Assembly (NCBI GenBank): GCA_033239525.1
Contig: BSYO01000005.1
Coordinates: forward strand, 27,125,341-27,189,340
Length of the DNA: 64,000 nt
Origin: Nepenthes gracilis
Taxonomy: Eukaryota; Streptophyta; Magnoliopsida; Caryophyllales; Nepenthaceae
Direction: 5' to 3'
A model generated the notes under the pieces. The model was given only the letters and a program-made list of their open reading frames with translations, did not search any database and had not been told where the DNA came from. Below are positions 37,301-49,300 of this stretch, piece after piece; position 1 is the first letter of the stretch, and every line of letters starts with the position of its first letter. The position numbers were made by a program, and so were the translations under genes.

Positions 37301-40300
37301 TTTTGAGCGGCTTTCTCCTTTCTTGTGGGCAAGGGTTTGGGTCTCATTATATCTCTTTCCATTATCTAGCATAAAAGAAAGGTCTATTGAGGAGCTCAAT
37401 TGAGAATTATAGTAAAGAAATGTGACCTATACATTATTTTTATTGATTTGAAAGGCTTCTGAGGAGGTATTCAAGTAAGTTTTGTTGTGGATTTTTGCAG
37501 TGTACCGTAGATCTACATGTAACATAATATGTCATTAGGGTTGTGATTTATCAATCTTACCAATCTACTAGTTCTTTCTATGTGGCACAAATGTGAGTTG
37601 AAGGAACCTACTGCTTCCTTATTCATCTATATTTACTAATTTAGTAGTGTCAATACATTTTCGTAGCTTGTTTTGAGGTTGATACGAGCTTTATAACTGT
37701 GAAAATAATCAAGTTATAGCGTACATCTATAAAATTTGCGGATTATTCTAGTCTTTGTTGCCCAACTTTCTATGTACGAACTTCTTAAATATTTCAAAGC
37801 ATGCATTTTTTAATTCTTCGACCAAATTAAGGGTTTCCACTTTCCAGTCATCAGAAAATGATGAAGTGGGCTGAACTTTGCTGAAGTGGACAAAAAGATT
37901 CATATCTAACATTGTATATTTTTCTTCAAAAATTACATTCAAGTAAAATATAGTGTGAGCTGTGGAGTAAGGTTGCTCTTGTGTAACCATGAGTTCATAG
38001 TTCAGACCATCAAACTCCTCTTTTGTGACGAATTTGGTTTGAACTATGTGTGTGTGTTATCTATCATGGGTTGTTGCTGATGTTTAGCTTTTGATTCCTC
38101 AGATTTGAAGATTGCGGTAAAAAATAAAGTTCCACTTGTTCGCTCTTTGACTTTAAACTGGGTCACATTTTGCATTGAGACTAGCAGCAAGTCTATTGTT
38201 CTCAAAGTTCACAAGGATTATGTGCAGATTTTTATGGAGGTTAGTGAATTTTGTGCTTTTGATTGTCTTTTGATGGTACTTTTGCTCTAAGAATTTGATC
38301 TTTTGTGCACAAAATGCTACAAATATAACAAAAAAATCTTTCATATATTCTTTATCATTTGTGAACTTATTTTTCTCTATTTTTTATGAGGGTTATGCTT
38401 AGGAAACAAATAAGACAAGTAAAAAGTCCCCTAAGTTGGCTATTGTTTTCTTTTATTCTGTTTGCTTTAATTAACTTTTTTAAATTTGGCAGTGGAATGA
38501 TGTGGGGTGGGGGCTGTTGATGAAATGAAACCATTCAGAGCATTAAGAGTCTAATTGTAGGTTGACAAATCTCTTTAAAAAATGAAAGCACCTAATATCT
38601 TGAGGATGTCCATCCTATCAAATATTTTTGGAATGTTCATCTTGAAAATGTGTTGATTAGTTACATTTTTTTAATGTGGCTCTTGAACATTGTTTCCACA
38701 ATTCTTGTTTCTAGACTTCCTAGAATATAAAGATTTTTTTCCTTTTTATGAGGTCTTAAGTCTGTCTTTGGTGAACTAGCTGTCGGCCAATTTTTGACAA
38801 AGCTGCTGTTTTTCGGTAACTCAGGTTTTGATAGCTTGCAAAAGTTTCAGCTGCTTTTTTCCAAAGTTGGAACTTCGGGGTAGCTTTCCTGGTTTTTTCA
38901 CAACTTGCTTTTAATTGCCAAGATACAAATGTTGCGGAAGTAGGGCAAAACTGCATTTTCCAATATCATTTTTTCTTGCAGATACCCATAGTCTAACTAC
39001 AACACAATTAAACTGTTGTAGCTTCTTGGCAGAGCCTCAACATATTTGAAGTTTGCCAAATGTGCCTTTAATCCTGAGATGCGTCTATACATTCTTAAAA
39101 TACAAGTGTAATTTCAAAAGAAAAAAAAGTTAGTTGATTCCCTCTATACATTATCTAAAATGCAAATGTTGTTTCAAAAGAAAAAAAAGTTAATCAATGC
39201 CCTCTATACATTATTTAAAATGCAAATGTTGCTAACTCATGGGAAAAATGATCGGATGCATAGTGTCTGAATGATGGGACTCCAGAAGTAAGGGATGCAG
39301 CATTTTCAGCTTTGGCAGCAATTGCTAAGGTAATTTTCTTTTTTGTTCAACCTTGTTATTCTCTGACCCTGAGTTATTTTTTTTAATAATTTTATATACT
39401 GAAAAAGAAGAAAAACTTCAACTCTTTAGTTGGTGGGCATGAGGCCTTTGGAAAGGTCACTAGAGAAGCTTGATGATGTCAGAAAGAAAAAGCTTTCTGA
39501 TATGATTGTTAGTGCAGGAAGTGGTCCACCTGTTGGGGGTGTCTCAGGTACGGACTTCTTTTAAATTAATGTTCGTTCAGTGTTCGATTTGTTTGTTTGA
39601 TATTCTAATAGTATGTAGTGTGTCCTCCAATGACTTGCCAGTTGCCGTCCAAACATTGAACGAGAGTGTATCAGAGGTTGGTTCATTGTCTTCGTGTTGT
39701 TTACCTAATTGTATTCCCTTCTTGGTTTCAGTTTATACTTCCTGTGTCTGGTATTTAGCTTTCAGCAGCTAGGGGGCATTGATGTCTTGTATTGAGTATT
39801 GTTATAGTAGAGTTATGAATCACATGGTGCAAGCATTTTTGATATGTGGTTACTGACACCTTAGGCTTTGTATCTTTTACTGTTATTAACTGTTTGGTTT
39901 CTCTCTCTTTCTGTTTATGTCAAACCATAAAACTCAGGAATTTTGAGACTGATTTCACGTGACTGTCCTCTTGACCAGTTGCATCAAGGGGCTCTTTATA
40001 TTGGTTTTTTGTGCTATTCAATAGCTCACTTGAATTCCTTTGCTTGCTTATTTTTTGGATTAGCAGAAGAGAATGCTTTTCCCTACAATGACTCATAAGC
40101 ATATGGTTGTTCCTTTTATGCTTACTTTCAAATGAGTTCATGTTTAACTGTTTCCAGGCAATCGGAAAACAAAGAAATGGTTAATATATTCAAGATGGTT
40201 CAGATATCTGGATTAAAATACACAAACGGTAGTTTCCAGGGTAGTAGTATTCTTTTGCATAGATTGCAAAATCCATGAGAAATTGCTATATCCTCTATTG

Positions 40301-43300
40301 AAAGGAGAGAAATGAATCTGGATATAATGGAATGATGGCTTAAGAATCAAGATGCTTCAAAGTTGGTAGACGGAAAGCTTACTGATTGTTTTTGTATTTT
40401 CTGAGGTGGTCCTACTTGGTAGCCTTGTACTGTTGTACAAGACGCATCAACTATCTTTTCAAGACTTTCTCCTGGCCATCTCTCTCTGCCCCTTCCCTTG
40501 ATCATGTATAGCCTTTACTTTTTTGGAGTAAAGAGAATTCAGTATTGCTCTTATGATTTTATTTGTCTAGCAGGTATTTTCATATTAGTTAATTTTGGTT
40601 CTGAGGCTTCTCCCTGTGTCCCATGATTATTTCCCAGCTTGTTAAAGACTTCTGTTGATCTCTGCAGGCCTCAGACAACCTATTTATAAGAAAATCAGCG
40701 GCAAGCATGTTAATTGGTAAAAGGCCTGTTCTGGCAGCTGTGAGTCTTCTAAATTAACTATCCATTTTGCTCATGTTTATTCACCCAAAAAACTGTGTTT
40801 TTAGTGAACATCCCCAAAACAAAGAATATCATTGGAAAACTTATGGAGTTTACATTTCATGTAATTTTAGTTTTTCAGCTCCGATTAGCTGATATGGGAA
40901 AAATGATAGAGTTTCCATTTCTTGTAATTTTTTTCTTTATTTAACCCTGACGAGTATCTCTCAACTGATTTCTAGCAGCCTGCTAACAAAAAAGGAAGGT
41001 CCATGAAACCTGCTGCCAGCAAGAAAGGTGATATAGCTGCACAGCAGAAAACTTTGAAATCTGGTGAACCTGAAGATGTAGAAGTAAGTTGTATATTTAC
41101 ACCTATGTCTGCTTTCCATCTGTTTTGAGTGCCCAGCTTATTGTATCATTATTTTCTGACCAGAATTTTGGTTTTCTTGCAATGCAGCCTGTGGAGATGA
41201 GCATTGAGGAAATTGAATGCAGAGTGGGTTCTCTTATACAAGCCGACATTATTTTTCAATTGAAGAGTGCAGCATGGAAAGATCGGCTTGAAGGTTCTAT
41301 GATTTTTCCTATTTCTGCTGACAATTGTTTATCCTCTTGTTGATTACCTATTTTTTTTTTATTTGGGGGTACTTTCGATATCAGGGATGACTTGTTTTCA
41401 CACTCTGTTTTCAGTTGCTATTCATTTCTTTCCTTGTGCTGAACTTATTCTTGAATTTGATCGACTTGTGTGTACTCAGCTGCATTTGTGTCATTAGGTC
41501 AGGAAAATTTTAGTTGTGGGAGTGGTATTCTGGTATATACTGTGTGGTAGAAGTCAGCATGTCCAATCGAATTCCTGCTTGTATAACTTTCTCTTGCTCA
41601 TGTAGCTGCGGGAAACCCTGATTGTTCAAGTTTAAAATTCCAATGTTGACTCCATTTCCATAGCATTTTTTTACAGTATTCCTTGGACAATTACTACTCT
41701 TCCTTTTGTTTGTAAACTCTTTTCTATTCTGGAATGCATTTGAACAAACAATGACATAAAATTTCATAGATATGAGGTCGATATTGTGGAAGGTGGAGTT
41801 CAGAAGTAAGCAATTCCTTTGGCTGTGTTCCTTGCTTTATTAAAGTCACTTCTTGAGTTACTTGAAGAAGATTTCAGCTCACGACTCTCTTGGAGACATA
41901 TGGACATTTTTCTTGACATCTAACTTTTATGCTTTTGCCTCTCTGTCTTCAATTATATTTTCAATAATTCTTTCTCCAATGGATCTTTCAAGGTTGGCTA
42001 TCTGAATTACTCTTCAAATGTTAAAAGTGTAATTCAAGTCATTCTAAACACGTATTTTGTATCCAAAAATTTTTAAACTTGCATTAGCTTGTTTTAAATG
42101 ATGCTTTTTCCCATACTATTTGAAACATGGGAAATCCCACTTACCTGAAGATCATTTATAATTTGACTCTCTGGGATGATGAGAAATGAAACTTATTTTT
42201 CCCATTAAGTGCAAACTCTTTAATTGCAAAAAAGGATGCTTCTGAAGGTGAGCTTCAAATTGAATTAAGAACAGGTGTCTTAAGCTTCAAATCGAATTCA
42301 GAACTAGTGTCTTACTTAAGAATTCATTAAAGCCTAAAAAGCTCCTTAGAATTATGGTTTTAATATTCCTCCACCCAATCAATTCTTGTTCCTCTGAGCT
42401 GCCTATGTTAAGCATGCCCCCAGCATTCATCCTAAACCAAGGCCCATCAGTTTAGTGTCATGAGTATGCTTCCTCCTTCCTTGAGGGGCAAAGTTTCTTT
42501 ACAGTGGTGTTATCAGTATGCTTTCTTCTTGATTGAGGAGACAAGTTTCCGTACAGTGGTTGTGACGAACCAGGTTATTTTCCTTAAATAACCCTCCGTC
42601 AATAAAACATCGTTAATGCCCAATACGAAAATTCAAAGTTCCCTTTATAACTGGACGATAGACCGATATTCAACCTGTTTAATTAGGCTCTCTACAAGCA
42701 TATATTTATCAAGGGACCTGTACATAGCCTACAACACATCACACAGGATCTCAAATTTGCCATATCATTCATGACTTCAATACAGTACTCTGATTTTACT
42801 GTATTAGATCTAGAGAGATGCCATCTAATAACCTAAAACTTGAAACATCAAAAGAAAACGCGGAAGCATACTATGATACCATGAACTGCGGAAACATAAC
42901 AAACCGTAAAATAACAACCACGATCCATACCCGACCTTGAGTGGCTATTCATATTCGATCAAACTCTATGCCCAAATCTTTACTGCACTTGCCGTCTGTC
43001 TAGTCTGTCAAGCAAGCCTCTCCTTGTTCTAACTATTCAGCAACAGCTAAATGCTTTCATATGAGAGGAAAAACAACAGATAGTAAGAGTGAGCTTATCG
43101 CTCAACAAGTATAATCATACGTCACTATCAAACTGTGAACATGACAAGGGGCAACTTGCATTTGAGATATAACGAGACATGTGAGGGAAGAAACATTTAG
43201 AAGTACCGATTTGTCGTTGACCATGTTTTGTAACGTTTAATTGCCGTTTGAATCATGTTTTCTCATTTACTTTAATCTTTGCGGACCAGGGCTAGTAGGT

Positions 43301-46300
43301 CGTACTAGCAAACGATGCGAGAGAACGAGGAAAGGATCATGATATTCCACATGATCTAAGGCCGTGAGGGATTATCTTTAACGACCCTCCGGGGGGTCGT
43401 GCACATCGTGCCATATCGTATCGCCCCATTCCCCCTGGTACTGTAGGCGATCCTTGTTCTTCCACAATAGTATCCTAAGGCGTGACACGGACACCACACC
43501 TTACACACAAGCGGCCGAATACGTGGCCCAAGTATTCTTCTGGTTTATACCGTGATGGACGTGTCAAACCAGAGAATACTACCCGTCTAAGAGTCCATGG
43601 TCTTTGCTTCATGATTCTATTTTCCATAATTCCTTTGAAGGAAAGTCCACCGTATCTCATATATCATATCTCCCGCCACACGGGAAGTTTTATCAATCAC
43701 ATATCCATTGTGGACTTCCTTCCGTTCCATTTTCCATTCGTTCTCATCTTCACTTGGAGACTTTAGTATTTTTCATGATTCAACTTATAAGCATGATTAA
43801 CAGAATTCAAGTGGAATTGGAATTCCTTAACGTCGATGAGCCAATCACATTGGGGTCCTCCGGAGCCCGTTTCTGAATCTTACAATTTCAAATATTCATT
43901 AGTCATAGTTTTCATAACAAGGGGATGCATATTTTCCATTTATTTCATGTGAACCGTAATAGCATTTAGTTAAGGGATCCGGTCATTGTGTACGGATAGA
44001 ATTTCATGAGATCGATCGTCCGGCTATTATGTATGCATGGTCGGGATGTGGTGATTCATTTCTTAGGATTAATTTAGGATAATACAAGAGTGAAAGCATG
44101 CCAATTTAGTTGTTCACCTCGGGTGAACAGTAACAGGGGGTATTTTAGAGGTCCCGGGTGCCGCAAACGGGTCAATTCTTGTAATTTCGGACGCCCGGTC
44201 GATATGTATACATATTTGGGACGTGGTGATGCATATTTTGGGGTGAAATTAACATAATTTGAGGGGAAAAACAGTGAATCCGAATATAGCGTGGGGTTAG
44301 GGTTTGGTGATACCGAAACAAGTGAATCGGGCAATAAATCGAACAAATAACTACATATTCTTTCATCATTAATCATGGGCTATATGATTTTTATAGTTTG
44401 GGTGGGTATCGGAACAATAATACCCGATGAAAAATAATTAAGAATCACAGTACAACAAATAGTGAGTATGAGAACACTTGCCTCGATGTGCTCCATATTT
44501 TCTCCAACTAGCTTGAGCTCGGAATCGGATTCAAAAGCCTCCATTTCCTTCCTTCTTCTTCGCGTGGCTCCTCCTCTCTCTTTCCCTCTCTCTTTCTCTC
44601 TCTTCCTCTCTCTCTTCCTCTCCCCGCGCTGCTCTTCGCAAATGCTGGCCGCCTATTTATAGTCATCCGGCCGCTCGAGCGCCAGGCGAGCGAGAAGCGA
44701 GCGGCCGGTTCTAGTTCTTTCCGGAAGCGAGCTGCCAGCGAGCGCGAGAGCCTTCCGGAAGGTTCGCTTGAGCGGGCTTCGAGCGCGCATCAGGCTGCGG
44801 GGCTCCTGGATTCTGGGCTTGAGCGGATTCGGGCGTGCGGCGAGCGGTGGAGCTTTGGGTGGCGTTTTTAACATTAAAAGTTCCAAGATTTTTACCGAGT
44901 TCTTCTATTTAATTATCCAATATTCTAATATTATGTAGAGAGATATTCCTAGCCTCATGTTAATTCTATTTTTGTTTTGGGAACCTCACAGTGGTGTGCT
45001 TGGAAAGGTTTCTTTATCATAGATTATAGCATATAGTTTCTGTGGTTGTGGTAGGGGAGTTCTTCTGTGATATACTGATATATCTATGTGCTATACTATC
45101 GCTGAAACAAGGGAACATCAATTGAGTCAGCACTCCATTATTTTTTTAAAAAGATTTTATCAACTGAGTCCTACTATGTGGAAACTTTATAGTTTATCCA
45201 ATGGGAAAACACAGATAAGCCAAAACAATAAATGAAGTATTGTTTACTGCTCTCTCTTTATATGGCTTGCATGCCTTTCTTCTTGTTGTCTTCCCTCTTC
45301 TATCATTCTTTTTGAGTGGTAGCTCTCTGTTATCCTCTTTTTAGGCGTCGCTGCCTTCAGATAGTTTTATATTGAAGGGAAGTTTTTTCTGATGCTTGAT
45401 GAGAAGAGGGGCAAAAAAGGGCATTTGGATTAACTTATCTTTGTGTGGCAAGGTGGATATGTGAATATATTGTGTTTTTTGGTGGATATTGATTGTTCAT
45501 TATATTTTGAGTGAATAATAACACAAGCATACTGGTTACTTCATGGACCTGGGTTTTGAATTGTGAAAACATTTTTTATATCTTTGCTCTGGGCTGTGGT
45601 TGGTATTTGCAGAAGCTTTTAAAGGTTCTTTGCGTCGATTTTCGAATTCATTAAATTTTGGGACTTTGAGAAGAAGCTGGCTGGATGTTTGACGAGAAAT
45701 TAGGAAATTGTTTGAACAAGGTGGCTGATGTTTAATCTGTAGTGGTCTATTGGAACAATTGTTTTCTGGTGTCAGAGGTAGTGGCTGGCATCATAGTTTT
45801 CTGAGGGATGTGTTGATTTTGATTAAAATCCACATTGTGAAGGGCATAATTTGTGCTTGTAGAGATCTGTGTCTGAAGCTGAATTAATTGCAGAACAGGA
45901 CTCAGTTTTTACTCAGGCCTAGAATGGCTGGTTTATGCAAAATGTGTTCGATTTTTTTTTTTTTTTTTTTTGGGGTTGTTTTTGACATTCCACTGAATAC
46001 ATAATGCCTAAATTGGTTATTGGTGATCTTATTGGTGAGAGCATGCGATTGTATCCAAATACAGTAAATCACTGAATTCCACAATTTCAACAGCAAATTG
46101 ACATTCGGTAACTGCTGACATTTAATCCTTTAAACAATGATATCAAATCAACTTTAACACTACCTGTCCAAAATTTAGTCAGCAGGTAAAATGCCATATG
46201 AAAAACACCAAATGGGCTCAAATAGAATCACGACCACCACTGCCTCACCCTCCACCGTTGTACATCCAACAATCAGATATATGGGATGTCTATTATAGAA

Positions 46301-49300
46301 CCACATTGACTGTATGATTGAGCTTGCACCAGGGTTTCTACCGGTTTGAACTTCATATTTCTAGTTGGTAGAAACAGTATTATCTATTGTTAATTGCTTA
46401 TCAGCAGAGTTGATTGGAACGTATTTGTTTATGGTAAGGTTTTCGCCAAATTTCTGGATGTCTTTTGCCTTACCTATTTTAGTTCAGTTATTAAGGATAC
46501 CTTTAGACAATTGAATGGCTCCAAATGTTCCTCCAACTCAGACTGGTGCACACCTCTGCCATCTTGTTGACATGTCGCCAGGTTAAAGACCAGCATGAAT
46601 TCTTTTCCCTCTGTAAAAATGTTTTAACCAAAATGCATGAAGATTTCACATTACCTTTTTTTTCTTGATGGGGCATGGGGATCTGGTTCCTTGATGCTGT
46701 TGATCTGAAGTCGTTGTCTGGTTGGAATTGTTTGCTCATATCAATGATATTGATGTTTGATTTAGCTTTGAACTTATAGCTTTAAATGCTCACTGCTATT
46801 CTTTCCTTCCTTTGATTAAAATCCACATTGTGAAGGGCATAATTTGTGCTTGTAGAGATCTGTGTCTGAAGCTGAATTAATTGCAGAACAGGACTCAGTT
46901 TTTACTCAGGCCTAGAATGGCTGGTTTATGCAAAATGTGTTCGATTTTTTTTTTTTTTTTTTTTGGGGGGGGGGGGGTTGTTTTTGACATTCCACTGAAT
47001 ACATAATGCCTAAATTGGTTATTGGTGATCTTATTGGTGAGAGCATGCGATTGTATCCAAATACAGTAAATCACTGAATTCCACAATTTCAACAGCAAAT
47101 TGACATTCGGTAACTGCTGACATTTAATCCTTTAAACAATGATATCAAATCAACTTTAACACTACCTGTCCAAAATTTAGTCAGCAGGTAAAATGCCATA
47201 TGAAAAACACCAAATGGGCTCAAATAGAATCACGACCACCACTGCCTCACCCTCCACCGTTGTACATCCAACAATCAGATATATGGGATGTCTATTATAG
47301 AACCACATTGACTGTATGATTGAGCTTGCACCAGGGTTTCTACCGGTTTGAACTTCATATTTCTAGTTGGTAGAAACAGTATTATCTATTGTTAATTGCT
47401 TATCAGCAGAGTTGATTGGAACGTATTTGTTTATGGTAAGGTTTTCGCCAAATTTCTGGATGTCTTTTGCCTTACCTATTTTAGTTCAGTTATTAAGGAT
47501 ACCTTTAGACAATTGAATGGCTCCAAATGTTCCTCCAACTCAGACTGGTGCACACCTCTGCCATCTTGTTGACATGTCGCCAGGTTAAAGACCAGCATGA
47601 ATTCTTTTCCCTCTGTAAAAAATGTTTTAACCAAAATGCATGAAGATTTCACATTACCTTTTTTTTCTTGATGGGGCATGGGGATCTGGTTCCTTGATGC
47701 TGTTGATCTGAAGTCGTTGTCTGGTTGGAATTGTTTGCTCATATCAATGATATTGATGTTTGATTTAGCTTTGAACTTATAGCTTTAAATGCTCACTGCT
47801 ATTCTTTCCTTCCTTTGAAAGAAACTGTATCTGTTTTTCCTTTGTTTCTCAGTAGAAGAATAATTTTAATTTATCAATTTTGTTGTGTGACTAGCTGGTG
47901 TTTGAAATGTCTTAACAATTTTTAATCTATGAATCATTTATTCATATGCTTGAAATAACGGAAACAGTCATCCAGCTTAGTTTTGCCTTTTTTATAAGAG
48001 ATTTCTCATGATTTTGATATGATAATGGAAATGATGAAAGTATTTGTGATGAAAAAAGAGAGAGTGATTGGATGACCTTGGATGTTGAATGAAAATGAAA
48101 ACATGAGTAGGTTTGGTGTTACAGTGCATTTGGTCCATAGTGGAAACGAATTGTGTGGTGCCAGCTCGCCAAGATATTTCTAAATGAAGACTGGCCTTGT
48201 TAAATCCAAGGATCCAAGTGAGTAGTTTTTAACGCAGCCAAACAAGACTTGTCAATAGAACCCCTTAAGTTCTGCGTGAAAGAGTGCTTTGAGGCAATAG
48301 AGAAAAGAAGACAAAGCTCAAGAGAAGCCACTGCTGCAACCACCTGCAAGGAATATGAAACCACTAGATACTATCAAAACAGAGCTTGAAGTAAAAGACA
48401 ACTTGATGGTGATATTAGCAAGGTGGACTCTACCCAATCGAATGATCTGGCCATGTTCGAGTAGATGATGGAATCAGACATTGAGGATATTGATTTTGTC
48501 CAGATCTCCACGTTTTAGTGGAGGCTAAGGCCAATTTGCTGAAAGTTCTTAGCATCAACTCTTTTGTCCTTAAAAGAAGCAACATTTACTTTCCTTTCGA
48601 TTCTTATGTTATCTTCCTGCAGTTTAAAACGCATTAACGTGCTTTCTCAAAGGCGGGGGAGAATGATGCAGAATGGAAATGGGAAGTTATAAACTTTCGG
48701 AATTGGTCAAATTATTGTAGGATAATATATAATATTGGGATATTTGGTTTCTTTTTATTCATACTTGGGATAGAATATTTTGTGCTTATGGAGTTTAAGT
48801 TAAATTTTGACACTGTGGTTGTCTGCTTTCTATACATTTTATTGTAGTCATTATTGTTCAGTGTTGAATGGAAGTATAGTTTGGATACCGGTGTCTTTGG
48901 GATCTGAGGACTTGGTCTTGCATCAATGCCAATGAGAGCAGCTATTTTGGCTGGAATTGAAGATCATTTTGACTTATATTTGTGCTGATTGATGTTGTGT
49001 TAGTGTAATTATTATAGGTTTGCTTGCATTTGTGATGTATTTTAAATAGACATAACATGACCTGGTGTTGTGTGCCTTGAAGGCTAAAACTTTATGGGGT
49101 TTATATTTGCGTAGTTATGTTCATGAAAAAGGGCACCCACATATGAGACAAGCGATACATGGGTCAGGTAGTTAAGCTGGCTTTTGAACCAGAAATAATT
49201 ACTCTCAACCATAGAACTATATCTTATGTGTACTCATTTTTGTCGTTCTTTGAGAGGATACAAGTGACACCCCAGAAAAGGCATTTAGCAAAGTGAGGGA

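Noticed and set aside
45902..46096. Small minus-strand frame repeated at 46895-47098 as a duplicated gene
   Set aside because: It runs through a homopolymer tract within an intronic duplication and has no coding signature.
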